Shown here in pieces: positions 34,190-45,872 of a stretch of DNA of 64,000 nucleotides. Both the position numbers and the translations under genes were made by a program. The stretch's first letter is position 1; every line of letters begins with the position of its first letter. Under the pieces are notes generated by a model. The model searched no databases, was not told the DNA's origin, and saw only the letters and a program-made list of their open reading frames with translations. Where the stretch lies: NCBI RefSeq assembly GCF_000003815.2, contig NC_049993.1:4078891-4142890 (forward strand), given 5' to 3'. The stretch comes from Branchiostoma floridae (Eukaryota; Chordata; Leptocardii; Amphioxiformes; Branchiostomatidae).

Positions 34190-35648
34190 ACTTCAGACAA
34201 ACCAGAAATCCGCAGTTCTCATGAATTATCTCCCAATTTACCCAATTTACCACAGATTTACCACAGATAGAGGCAATGTTCTCATTGCCTCTATCTGTGG
34301 TTCAATAGCTGGCATTATCCTGATTGGCGCCATCATTCTCACTATCTGGTGCAAGAGGAGGACCAGCCATCCTCCTTTGGGACTAAAAAATGTTTCTGTA
34401 ATGGTAAGTGGCCAGAATGACTATGAAAACAAGGATCATGATCAGACAGGGCAGGGCCAGTCTCAGGCCATTACTGAATCCAACACAAACAGCGCAGCTG
34501 CTGTAATTACCAGTGGTCATTATCACCAGTATGAAGATAAAGACAAACAACACAGCCATACAAGTCAGGGCCAGTCTAAGGCCATCACTGAATCCAACAC
34601 AAACACCACAGTTAGTGCAGTGCTCAGTGGTCATGATCACCAGTATGAAGATGTAGACAAACAACATACTCAGATAGGGCAGGGCCAGTCTCAGGCCACC
34701 ACTAAGTTAAACACAAACACCACAGCTGCTGTGGTAAGCAGTGGCCATGATCAACAGTATGAAGATATAGACAAACAACGTGAACAGGCAGGGCAGGGTC
34801 AGTCTCCGGCCATCACTGAATCCAACACAAACACCACAGCTGCTGTAGTAACCAGTGGCCATGATCACCAGTATGAAGATATGGCCCCGCAACACAATCA
34901 GACAGGGCAGGACCAGTCTCAGGCCATCACTAAATCCAACACAAACCCCAAAGCTACAGTAGTGGCCAGTGGTCATGATCACCAGTATAAAAACATGGAC
35001 AGCCAGACAGGGCAGGATAATCCTCAGGCCATCACTAACTCCTTTGATGCTAGAAATCTATCATATGGCTCAGGGCCGACTGCCTCGCAGCTTAATTCCT
35101 TGTACACAAACACCACAGCTGTTGTGGAAGCTAGTAGTTATGATCAGGCAGGGCAGGGCCAGTCTCAGGCTGTCACTGAATCCTTGGATACTGGTAATAT
35201 ATCTTATGGCACAGGGCCGACTGCCTCACAGCTCAACTCCTTGTACAACGTTGAGAGCCAGTATCAGGCCAGTATCAGGACCAGCAGTCATAGTCAGACA
35301 AGGCAGGGCCAGTCTCAGGCTATCATTGAGTCCAACCCAAACACTACAGCTGTTGTAGTGACCAGTGGTAATGATCAGACAGGGCAGGGCCAGTCTCAGG
35401 CCATCACTGAATCCAACCCAAGCACTACAGCTGCTGTAGTGACCAGTGGTCATGATCAAACAGGGCAGGGCCAGTCTCAGGCATTCACTGGGTCATTTGA
35501 TGTCAGGTCGTGTGGCGTGACGGCAGGTTGTTTGGCCCAGAACTCAGAGGTCCTGGGTTCAAATCCTCAAGGCACTTTGCAGGACGTCTCTCCCTTCACT
35601 AATGTGAAAATGAGTACCTATCTCCGTATCAGGCCGTCCCTCGAATAG
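34190..35648 (+). CDS. LRR receptor, membrane segment and repeat cytoplasmic tail
   Basis: A hydrophobic helix (NVLIASICGSIAGIILIGAI, then ILTIW) ends in the stop-transfer CKRR at about 34365. The tail is made of five 38-residue repeats (34446-35006) with consensus SGHDHQYED-D-Q then TGQGQSQAITESNTNTTAAVV, followed by shorter degenerate copies to about 35490. The repeat tyrosines read YEDK, YEDV, YEDI, YEDM and YKNM; YENK precedes the array and YTNT follows it. YxxM and YxN are known SH2-docking patterns (PI3K p85 and Grb2), so phosphotyrosine signalling is possible, by inference. The last 45 residues come from a tRNA-type SINE. It is probably one gene with the LRR part, joined by splicing or by the ancestral frame. 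Confidence 0.8.
34261..34300. repeat. Perfect 18-bp inverted repeat inside the membrane-exon coding sequence
   Basis: Arms 34261-34278 (CCACAGATAGAGGCAATG) and 34283-34300 are exact reverse complements around TTCT. The 5' arm overlaps a CCACAG that could serve as a splice acceptor. Confidence 0.9.
34446..35490 (+). repeat. 114-bp minisatellite coding the receptor tail
   Basis: Five 114-bp units (the last slightly shorter) and shorter variants sharing CAGGGCAGGGCCAGTCTCAG. All lengths are multiples of 3, so copy-number change keeps the frame. Confidence 0.9.
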
Positions 35649-35650
35649 GA
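35505..35650 (+). mobile_element. tRNA-derived SINE, exonised at the receptor C-terminus
   Basis: A perfect B box (GGTTCAAATCC, 35556-35566) sits about 30 nt after an A-box-like TGGCGTGACGGC (35513). A T-arm-like GAGGTCCTGGGTTCAAATCCTC and a downstream AATGAGTACCTATC segment follow, typical of invertebrate tRNA SINEs. The LRR receptor reading frame runs through it to the stop. Confidence 0.6.
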
Positions 35651-37789
35651 CGAGAAGTCCCGTGTTTGAAGAGAGCCACACATAGAGCACGTCCAAAAAA
35701 ACCTCAACACTTATCGAAAATAGAAGACAAGAATACCACTCCATGAAGGCACTGTATGTGGCCACGTACACCAATGTATTTTCATGGCTCTATGATATAT
35801 ATTTAGAAACATTCAATCGGAAATTTAAGAGGAAACAGAGAGCTGGGAAGACAACCTGCATCTGTATGTATTAAAAAGTACTAAAAGTGATTAGAAAATA
35901 ATTTCATCACGTTATTAGATCATAGGACATAGAAATTTTCTTTTACACATTGTCTACCTACCAGTTAATCTCACCTTAGCTGACGTTTCGATGCCTGTTA
36001 GACATCTTCCCCATAGCCAATACCTGGAGGTCTGCTTCTCGCTACCCCAAAAGAAGCAGAACTTCAGTTAGAAGCTCTGAGGAAGTTGTATGACATCAGC
36101 TTAGGTTAGATTAATTGGCTGTGTACAGGAAAACTCCTATATCCTGTTAGAAAGTAGTCTGTTAGTTGGTTGGTTGGATTCAAAAATTTCTAATTCGTTG
36201 TTGTGGGCCACCAGGAGAACGCTAGATGACACTATGTGCTGCTTATGTGGTAGTAATGTTTTTGAGATACCCTTTAGCCCCTAACGGAGCTGATATTCCA
36301 GGGTTCAGAAAGTAAAAGGAATCTATTGGCTTAATTCAGATCCTGCAACGTTAGCAATACAGTGGCTAGAGATTAACGTATGGTTGGCAAACATCTATAC
36401 AGGGATTTAAATAAGCCTGGCATAGTGCAAAAATTCCAATGGAATGTAAGAAAAAAGCCTGTACATTTTTGGGCATCATCAACCACTATATGCCTATTAC
36501 GAAGCTAACAGTTATTCAGGCAACATGATTTTGGAAACGATCAGACGGTTCAAACAGCATCCACTGCTGTCGTCTGACAGCGACTTCACGAAAATCTGGA
36601 GTCATTAGAGTAACTGTTACCTTGTCTATCTTATTACCTGGATGTTTTACCTTCATCGGTGTATTAGAATGTAGTCCGTGGTTTGTGGAGACTTCAGTTT
36701 AGAACTACTGGTTGTAGGCATGTGGGATGCTAGTCGGACTCTATGTGATACTTTGAAACTGCATGATACTAAAGAGCTACGAAGGGCCATGGAGGACCAA
36801 GTGCATTGGATGAAGATCTCGGGATTGGTTCTAACTAAAGAAAAAATAGATTTGAAATCACACCCTACAAAGGTAAAATGTAAAGCTCGCAGAAATTTCA
36901 ATATTGCCATGCCTACTTGGCGAATGTGTTGTCTGAGGGCTTACAATTATGGGACCATAACTACGACTAAAAGTTTAGCGTACGAACCTCTCTGTGTAGC
37001 TGTCGCTAATCAGCACCAAGGGAGTTTTGTCATTCTGTGTAAGGTATGGACAATTCAAGTTTGGGCAATTTAAGTTTGAAAATCTCAAAGTACTGCAGAA
37101 GCTGTAGGAGTTGTAAGTTACCGATCAGCTATATCTTAATGGTCGTTATCACCACTGGATGTTGCTGATTGGATGTGAGCTTTATTACATCTGAGTAATG
37201 CCGGCAGTATTTTGTTCTTATTTTCTTGGTGGTATTGTAAAGATAGTGGTCATACCTATTTCTTGTATTATTCACTTTAATTGAATGACTTGTTTGTGCT
37301 ATCTATCGGTCGACCGCAAGGCGGGCGACTGCAAGTCTCCACTGCAGTTGAATGTTTATTTCATATATGAGAAACCAATATTTGCTGTAGTGGCCGGCTT
37401 TGGATGTGTTAACACCTAGGAAGTATTTATGTTTTTATTAGCTTTAGGAGTACTACATGTTATTCTATGACTTCTGTGTAATGAGCTTAGAAAAATAAAA
37501 TACAAGAAAGAGTACAGATTCGACAATTTGTCTTTAAGTCATTTTATGAGGTTGCAAGTGGAAAAAACATAATTGTCCTGACATCCTTTCACAACGCGTC
37601 CTGTCCACCCTTATCTTCACAAGCCAACTACCGAACACTAAAATTTGAAAGCATTAAAACTGTAAAAAAAAAATATGACGGGGGAGGGGGGCATATAGAC
37701 TATCTGACGTGTCCCTGACGCCATGTGGCCGAAATGCTGAATAATTGACAGTTTGTGTGCCCCTACTTTTACGTGTAAGTCGTTTGAAC
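35651..37789. other. Intergenic; no gene supported
   Basis: The first part is probably 3'UTR. Near 35985 an ACGTTTCGATG-CTG-AGACATC segment and GAAGCTCTGAGGAAG recall 16812-16850, a dispersed repeat family. An open frame at 36678-37073 has no recognisable domain or codon signal and I do not call it. Confidence 0.5.
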
Positions 37790-38458
37790 TCTAATTCTTT
37801 AGTCATATAAGGTAGTAGTCATATAAAAAGCATTTCCATATATTGGAACTTATTCTTGTGCAATACGCTTTGACCTGACTTGTATTTTGAAACATTCACC
37901 ATGTTAAAATAAATCCCCATCATCATTATTAATGTTGATATAATTTGAATGGCCAGCTTCAGACAATCAGCCCCGCCCTGTAGGTAAGACTAATCCCGGG
38001 TCGTTTACCACTCGGCATTACGGACCAGCTACTGAAAGATGCACTACTAAAATACTACTATTACTACTACTGAAAGATGCACCCTACATGTTCACAACAA
38101 CAGCCTAAACCACTGCTTAAAAAAAGCTAGCATTTTGCCCAAGTTTGCGAGTGTGAACGTTTTTTTTTCTAGTTATTGGAATTTGCTGTAGGCAGTCATT
38201 CGTTAACACGTCGAAATTGCGACACCTCTTGCCATCATACAAAGACTCCCTTGGGACTAAATGTAACACTCCCTTGAGACAATATGGTGATGCCCAAGGA
38301 CGCTAACGAAGCCAATACAGGTTTGTCTATTGCAAACCTGTAACAATATGATCAGCTACCACCCTACATGTACACAACAACAGCGTGAGCCATTCTACAC
38401 GAGCTCCAGACCAGAACGTGTCTGAGTGGTTTGAAAGGTAAGTTTCTGTCGGTGGATA
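37790..38458 (+). repeat. 5' region of kinase copy 2
   Basis: Homologous to 28820-29222 (see that entry). The shared end, TTTGAAAG|GTAAGT at about 38440, looks like an untranslated first exon with a donor. Between the shared pieces is extra DNA (about 38045-38380) not found at the other copy. Confidence 0.7.
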
Positions 38459-38477
38459 AACTTTGAAGGTAAATCTG

Positions 38478-39116
38478 TCACGTTTGTGCTCAATGTTACC
38501 AGCTGTGCTCCAGGCAAAGAAGGAGCAAATTGTAGCAAACCGTGTCCAATCGGTCGGTTCGGTTGTACATCAAGTTTGTACCTGTAAGAACAATGCTACA
38601 TGTGACGACGTGGATGGCAGCTGCGCATGTATGACGCCATGGTTGGGACCGGACTGTGATCAATGGCAGACAAGCAGAGATGAACCGCTGCTAGAAAGTC
38701 TGGTCCCACTGGGCTCCTTAGTCTTACTTGTTGCCATAGTGATGGCAGTTCTCTACAAAACGGGCTTTTTGGCTTGCTCCGTGCCCGACACAGGCGAGGA
38801 AGACAAGATACTTTTCGAGCTGAGGAGAATGGAGCAGGATCTAGCACAGAGTCTACAGCCGGGATGGCTGGGACGTTGGGAGAAGAAGATCAAACATCTT
38901 ACTCCTGGTGCCCTGATAGGAGAAGGAATGTTTGGACTAGTCAGAAAAGGAAAACTGCGCACGTCTAAGGGAGAGCTCGCCGTTGCCGCCAAGACAGTTC
39001 GCGTCGAGAACTCACAGTCCTACCGAGACTTCTACAGAGAAGCAGCCATTTTGATAGCTGTGCACCAACAACGAGATGGCGATTGTCGTGATTCCAACAT
39101 TGTTCGACTTGCGTAG
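38478..39116 (+). pseudogene. Truncated second copy of the receptor tyrosine kinase
   Basis: It starts at the homologue of 26784 (ACGTTTGTGCTCAATGTTACC), then skips most of the EGF units to join at the homologue of 27024 (GTAGCAAACCGTGT). It then matches copy 1 through the last EGF, membrane helix, juxtamembrane (EEDKILFELRRMEQDLAQSL) and kinase N-lobe (GEGMFGLV, VAAKTV). Homology ends right after NIVRL at about 39110, and TAG 39114-39116 ends the frame. The C-lobe, HRD and DFG motifs are absent, so it cannot be a kinase. The juxtamembrane DNA is nearly identical between the copies. Confidence 0.85.
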
Positions 39117-39707
39117 CTTTCACACAGGACAAGATTTGCTGTTCTTTGTTAAACTTAACACGCTAACACAGCAAGAGCTATTCATTTGAAGCTGCTGCTT
39201 TAGTGGACGGCGCATGTGCTATATTAAGCGGAAAATACTCTTAATTTGGTAAAAGCAATGCCTCTTCTTCAAATAATGATTAACGCTACCTTTCCGACAC
39301 CTTTTTTCCACCTATACATAAAAGGGGGGAGGTTTGCTTAAACCTCCCCCTTTTATGTAAAGTCAGCTCAAATGTAACGGAAAGACATCGGAAAGATTGT
39401 ATCTCTTATATGTAGCTTTCACATAGGAGATTTGCTTGTCTTGGTTAAACTTAACACACAAACCCAGCAGGAGCTATTCATTTGAAGCCGCTGCTTTAGT
39501 GAACGGCGCATGTGGTATATTGAGCGGAAAATACTCTTAATTTGGTAAAAGTAATGCCTCTTCTTCAAGTAATGATTAACGCTACCTTTCCGACATCTTT
39601 TTTCCACCTATACATAAAAGGGGGGAGGTTTGCTTAAACCTCCCCCCTTTTATGTAAAGTCAGCTCAAATGTACGGAAAGATATCGGAAAGAATTGTATC
39701 TGTTATA
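39113..39707. repeat. About 300-bp tandem duplication with hairpins
   Basis: Copies 39113-39412 and 39413-39707 share TAGCTTTCACA-AGGA, TTAAACTTAACAC, GAGCTATTCATTTGAAG, GCGGAAAATACTCTTAATTTG and a hairpin. In copy 2 the hairpin is perfect (ACATAAAAGGGGGGAGGTTT and its exact inverse around GCTT). Copy 1 has 6 G against 5 C. The unit starts exactly where kinase copy 2 breaks off. Confidence 0.9.
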
Positions 39708-40454
39708 TGTCGTATGGTCGGTTCAAACCCTGTAGATGTTTTCTGTACATAAGCAATACCCCTTTCATATACGGCACATATAAGGATGATTAAAGGTTAT
39801 GTAAAGATATTACATGTATTTAATCTGCCTTAACGAATTTCAGCCAAATTTCAGGTCATTCGGTGCAGGAACGACGGAGAGGAATCACTTTAACGATCGC
39901 GACAGGAGAAAGAAAGAAAGAAGAAACAATACGAACACTAGAAAGGCCGACATTTGCTTAGGATCAAATACAGCATATTTCAGCCATACCTTTTCCCATA
40001 CAACATTTAACTGTCTCAAATAACCCCTGCTCGAAAATGGAACATTTAGGGGCACACCCCAGTTTCTCGCCCCCATTGAAACGTATAGTTAAGAGACTAT
40101 TTTCAACGACGCCGTATTTCCAAACAAAATTTTCCCCGGGAACTACATCTATACAGTATACAGGAAGTAAAAATGTACCATCTGGTCTAACATCTGATTT
40201 GCAAGAAAATTGTAGGACCTAAAATCTTACAATATCCTAATGAATTTTGAAAGCCTGTAGCGATGACATTATCGGTCAAGCTGCCCGGGGCGCTTCACTG
40301 TTTGCGTCCTCGGAGCGATACCCGGAAGCCAAGATGTGTCGACAAAAAGTTACCAAAAACAACATATAAGGGTCGAAGTTTATACTAGCAGCGGATCCGC
40401 TACGCTAATTTTACACTGAGTAACTGGGCACTAAGGAACTGGTCGATATTTAGC

Positions 40455-40565
40455 GGGGGGGGCGGTCGTCGGAGGGGGGGATGGGTCTAGGAAAAAAAAT
40501 TTGAGCCAGGGGGAGGGCCTAGGAAAAAAAAATTTGAGCGGGGGGGAGGGCCTAGGAAAAATTGT
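40455..40565. repeat. G-rich tandem repeat, about 3 units
   Basis: About three units of a 31-35 bp sequence, GGGGGAGGG(C/T)CTAGGAAAAA then AATTTGAGC. Runs of 5-7 G give G-quadruplex potential on the plus strand. Confidence 0.85.
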
Positions 40566-41109
40566 TTGCTCGGACTATCAGTGAAATTTGTTCGTCCAAA
40601 TGCCGGAAATGGCGTTTCAGAGGGTCAAAATTTCCCCGGGCCTCAACAAGCTTGAGACGCCTCGCGCCCGAGTTCGGCGCCCGGCAAGGCAAAAAAGTTG
40701 GTGGCTTCGGCGCTCCATATGCTGAAAATTCGCTCAGTATTCACTCAGTAATATTTTCCTGCCGCGCCTTCGACTCTATCTCTGTTAAACACCGCTACAA
40801 CGTTGTAAAACTATTTATGTTACAATAGTATTTACCGTTTTAACGCTGGTATAAAGGTGGGCGGAGAAAATATCAGTCAAATTTGTTTACCTTTCTTTTG
40901 AAGCTGGCGCGGCAAAGACATGAAGCCGAAGTTCATACCGGACGTGGTAGACTATTCTCAGAGTTCTACTGTATGATATAATAAGTTCTCGATAAAGGTA
41001 CCAAAATGCGACGTAAAAAATGTACTTCCGGTTTGCAATGCCACAATTCAGTCACGGTGACGAAATTCAGAATAATCCACGTTTTAACGTCCGAGAAAAC
41101 AAAAGGGCA

Positions 41110-41306
41110 NNNNNNNNNNNNNNNNNNNNNNNNNNNNNNNNNNNNNNNNNNNNNNNNNNNNNNNNNNNNNNNNNNNNNNNNNNNNNNNNNNNNNNNNNNN
41201 NNNNNNNNNNNNNNNNNNNNNNNNNNNNNNNNNNNNNNNNNNNNNNNNNNNNNNNNNNNNNNNNNNNNNNNNNNNNNNNNNNNNNNNNNNNNNNNNNNNN
41301 NNNNNN
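41110..41306. other. Assembly gap (197 N)
   Basis: A run of 197 N. The non-round size suggests a length estimated from paired reads. Confidence 0.98.
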
Positions 41307-41908
41307 CCCGATTCGCATGAGGGAAATGTTGTTATACGTGTCGTTACCATGACAACAGCCTTGGCTGCAGTCTTCAGATATACCGATTAGACAGGGCGTG
41401 CCACTTTATACGAAAAATCGAATTAACTTGCGACCAATCACAGCCAGCAGCGGCCCCAACAAAGGCGGTAACATAACGCCAATCAAGAAGAGGCACGAAA
41501 CTTTGCGAAAATAAACCGAGAAACTGCGGTGTTTTGGACTGGATAACATACACAAGTATCTCTCTATGTCGTCGATCTGTCAAGAAGTGGACGACGCGGA
41601 AACTATTGCTTCTACAACAACTGTTGAGGGACAAGGACAAGGGGCAGCGGTGCAGTCAGGGCTGACACCGATCGCCAGGAAACGACGCCGAGGCCGCGGT
41701 GGACGGCTCGACTGTCGAGCCAGTCTCGAATCCAAGAAAAATGGCACAAGAGGCGGAAGTGGCTTCGTCACATCGGAGATGAGTGGTGTGTGACGTGTGT
41801 TTACAGTTTGCACCAGGAGAAAAACATCCTTTAACGATTCCTTTGTCAATAGTTTTTAAACTATGAAAATAGGAAGCGTGACTACTGAGAAAAGAATCTG
41901 AACTAACA

Positions 41909-41937
41909 AAGGAGCTTTTATCTGATAAAAGCTCCTT
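41909..41937. repeat. 14-bp perfect inverted repeat, 1-base centre
   Basis: AAGGAGCTTTTATC (41909-41922) and its exact inverse (41924-41937) around T. It could be a cruciform or a short element's terminal repeats fused together. Confidence 0.85.
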
Positions 41938-44640
41938 GAACTAACGTGTCGGATTCGTCATAAATTCCAATTTCCCGTTAAATGCATTTTAAATCGTACA
42001 AGGTCCGGGTGATTCCGATCGGCGTTTGCAGGCATTGCAAATTAGAATCGTGAATAAAAGTGAATGTTACCGAATAAATAGTATCATAATATTTCTTTTG
42101 TCATGCTTGTTCATTTGCTTACGCGCCTTCAACAATAAAAGTGGCATAATACAGACATAAACTTAACATGTTGCTGCAACGTCGTGCTGGCAAAATGTAT
42201 GTTTATTCATATAAACATTGCACAGGTAACACAATTGTTTAGATTTACAGTTCAAAACATTCTAACGACATGTACTCTGACGTTCAAGGAACGCGTACCT
42301 TCTGCTACCGTCCAAATGACCTTGTCGTTAACTCCAAATCCTAGCAAACAACTATTTTATATATACATGTATATAAAACCGGGCGTAAGGTGACATTCGT
42401 CCGCTGTGTTGTCAAGATATGCACGTGTTTCTATATAAACTGGGTTGGAAGGCCCGCTATTGAATATTGATTAGACTTCGTTTCCTCTTCGCTGATTGGC
42501 TGGCTCGTTAAATTCAATTAACTTGCACGGGCGGGGCTCTGCGGGGTGACGTCAAGGCAAAAGGCCGAAAGAAAACCAATTTTCCCTCAGAAAAGTGCTG
42601 AAATTAATCATTCTAAAATAGTTTTTGCCAAAAATTTTACTTGAATCATGTAACCAAATGTCTAGTGCCTATCTATACCAAATTTCAGGTCATTTAATTG
42701 TAAAACCAGGGTACAGGGGGCCAAGATATTCCGTTTTGGTCTAAAAATGAAAAAAAAAAATGAAAAAAAAAAACATCAAGGTATTGGCCCACTCTACCGT
42801 TGTGCCAAATTTCAAGTCATTCGGAAATTGACCAATCAGGCCACGGAGACAAGAGAGTTCTTCAGGCACAGGTAGTACCGAGGCACAGGCAAAGCTCGGC
42901 CTTTGTCAACACTGTTGTACTGTGTACATTACTCGTAGTTGTCATGAACCCAAGGGCACCAAAGCTTGTTAACATTTAGGTGTGTTACGTGTCCTCGTTC
43001 GTAGTTGGAATGAATCATTTGCGAAAAGATTGGAGGTGGCGATCTCGAGAACCTAATCAAAATGATTATGCACGGCACTGCGCACGCGATCCACTCAGTA
43101 GTACTAAGTGGACGCAAGACCCTTAAGTCTTTGCTGATTGGCTACCGAGACAATCCAATTAGCAGACCACAACACCTGCCAGCTTCGGGCTCAAGGACCC
43201 TTTTGTCGCTTTGTTTACCACAAATGGTGAAACGAAGGAACGCGTTGAGTGCCGAGAATACTGTAGTTATATAGTAAAGCGCTGGTTGCAAGTTAGGAAT
43301 TTACGTGTTTGTAAGCATAAGTCAGTGAGATTTCTGAAACAACAGCAGTTCCGTGATAAACGGAACCTTCTAAAAACGTAGGTACGGAGCGAACAACGCA
43401 GTGAAAATACCATCGCTAGCGTCTCAACTTCGGATGGCAAACCGGACAAAAGTTATAAGTACTGTTGAACTCATTAACGTTAAAGTTTGTTTTAGTTGCC
43501 TTTGACGGTTTGACCTGAAATACTGTTACGCTAAACTCCTGAAGAGAAGTTAAGTGACTGCTGCGATTATCACAGAAATGCCCCTAAAAACTGATACAAT
43601 AAGCCTTCTGAATAGCCTAAAGTGCAAGAGTTTCAGGCGGTCTTCGCCCCCCTGGGACCCCCAACGGGGCTCTGCCCCTGGACCCTGCCGGGCCGGGGCC
43701 TTCGGCGTTCTTCGGCGGCCCCCGAAAAAAATTCTGGCGGGAACACTGCCGTATATACGGAATCGTGGGGCCCCGCTTATGAATATTAATTAGCCTTCGC
43801 CCTTTTCGCGCACAGGTGTGGGCTCTGTGCGGGGTCACGGAAGGTCACGTCAGGAGGCCAAAAGAAAACAAATTTCCCCTCAGACAAGTGCCAAAATTAA
43901 TCATTTTAAAGTAGTTTATGTCAAAACTTTTACCTGGATCATTTTACCAGGATCAAATTTCAGGCCATTCCATTGTAAGACCAGGGTACAGGAGGCCAAA
44001 ATATAACGTTTTGGTCAAAACATGGCCTTTAAACGTCAATAAAATCATTTTAGAGGCAGATATGAGAAAAAAAAATGAGAAAAAAGCATCAAGGTATTGG
44101 CCCATTCTATCCGTGTTCCGAATTTCATGTCATTCGGTCTAGGAACGGCGGAGATGAATCACTTTGAAGATTTGACAGGAGAAAGAAAGAAAGAAGAAAC
44201 ATGACGAATACAATATATTTAACCATACTATGTATGGCTGAAATATAACAATATTTTTACTCCCTAGCGTACCTACGGTACGCGGAGTAAAAATTAAAAA
44301 AATCTTCCACCACATATTTTATGTACACAAACATTTATACATAGTGTATGTCTTATGGCTATGTACATGTTATACGTATATTTGAGTCTTGAGCGTTGAG
44401 TGTTCTTTGTATATAAAGTACGTTGGTTCAACACTGCTGCCAGAAATGGTTGAGTCTTCAGTAAAACGAACAATCATATAGTCCTGTATTAGTATACAAC
44501 TGAGGGTGAAATATATATACAAGACCGGCACGGACAGGGTCAAAGAACGTACATTGTTTGGTTGAAGGCTCCATGCGTCAACAAAGCTTGAGTGAGGCCA
44601 TTCAATATCACCGTGAAAGGCACGGGGTGCTCATGTAAAC

Positions 44641-45052
44641 AAGCAACGCGAGGAACAAAATAACTGGAAAGGCTTCATGCATAACGTACGGTTTGTGTAC
44701 TATAACGTTAGAGATCTTTCAAGTTAAAGAACGTGAAAATATCTACATACATCGTAAGGTAAATCTGAAGTAACATTGTCTCAAACAAACGCTGCAGAAC
44801 CCCTATTACGATCAGCGATTAACGTTGTTGATTAGCAGCCTTTACTTTTTGCAAATGAACAGCCAGGCGAGGAACAAAATAACTGGATGGGCTTCATGCA
44901 GAACGTATGCTTTGTGTACTATAACGTTAGAGATACATTTCTACATACATTGTAAGGTAAATCTGAAGCAACAATGTCTCCAACAAACGCTCCAGAACAA
45001 ATATCACGATCAGCGATTAACGTTGTTGATTAGCAGCCTTTGCTTTTGGACT
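44641..45052. repeat. About 200-bp tandem duplication
   Basis: Copies at about 44641-44853 and 44864-45052 share GCGAGGAACAAAATAACTGG, TTTGTGTACTATAACGTTAG, TAAGGTAAATCTGAAG and CGATCAGCGATTAACGTTG. An open frame across the second copy is not a gene. Confidence 0.85.
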
Positions 45053-45872
45053 ATCTACGCCCCAACCCATATCCAACACAAAACAACATCTGCTTTGGGA
45101 TCACAACAGACTTTGAGATAACAACAACTTATCTTTAAAAAACAGATCAATTCAATGCCATGGCGGGCACATGAAACAATACGAGCCCCGAAAACGCCTT
45201 CGTAACTGAAGTCATTTTTAACACTATCATGGTTTTATTCAGCCATGTTCGTAGTCAGAAGGGGAAGTATTAAGGAGAGTAAAGGGGGTGTATTGGCGTA
45301 TAGAATTTTAAAAGGCGATTCTGTATACATTAGGGAGTTATGTATGTTTAAATATTAATGAAAGATGTAGATACATGTACCTTTGCCTTGGTCTGGTTAG
45401 TATTACGTTAGACACTGGGAAAACATTTAATGTGATGTCAAGTCATTTTGTTCCCCTTTCCATATGCAGAAGAATTCAAGAAGGCATGCCAGCTGTGTGT
45501 ATGCGTGCGAGCTGGCTAATTCATCATTGGCCATTCCAATGTCCAGTGACAACAGTACATGTACTGTACAACTTAGTATAAATCACTCCCCGTCATGTTA
45601 CAGTACTTGGTCGATGTATTTTGCACTAAAAAGGTTGGATTATACGCTGTTTTGACTGGTTTTGAGATTTGATTAGCGGGTTAACACCGAGAAGAATACC
45701 CGTGTCAGCCATGCGTCCAGGTAACGGTCGTTGCACCGACCGACATGACTATCTCGTGACGTCACAAGGAAGTAGCTCCAAACAAGTCTCAATCGGTTTG
45801 CTGGCATTTTGATAGGGATATACACTTTTCGGTGGCATTTCGCATGACAGGGATGTGGATTCGGGCGCGAAA

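Larger units (their letters stand above)
39708..45872. other. Intergenic; repeats, no gene supported
   Basis: Contains copies of a repeat with AATTTCAGGTCATT-GG, GAACG-CGGAGA-GAATCACTTT and AGGAGAAAGAAAGAAAGAAGAAAC (39840-39930, 43950-44240; a partial copy at about 42660-42840; a related one at 49020-49330). It also holds a GC-rich unit at 43640-43780 and palindrome AGCGTACCTACGGTACGC near 44272. The last 250 bases should include the promoter of the gene at 45873. Confidence 0.6.

Noticed and set aside
34383-35459. Several minus-strand hydrophobic frames resembling membrane proteins
   Set aside because: Antisense readings of the 114-bp tail repeat; their periodicity equals the repeat.
36678-37073. 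131-codon plus-strand frame
   Set aside because: No domain or repeat pattern, no convincing splice or start context.
41566-41793. 75-codon frame with an Arg-rich KRRRGRGGR segment
   Set aside because: Plausible composition and an ATG, but no homology recognised, no clear donor and an adjacent N gap. Left out as unsupported.
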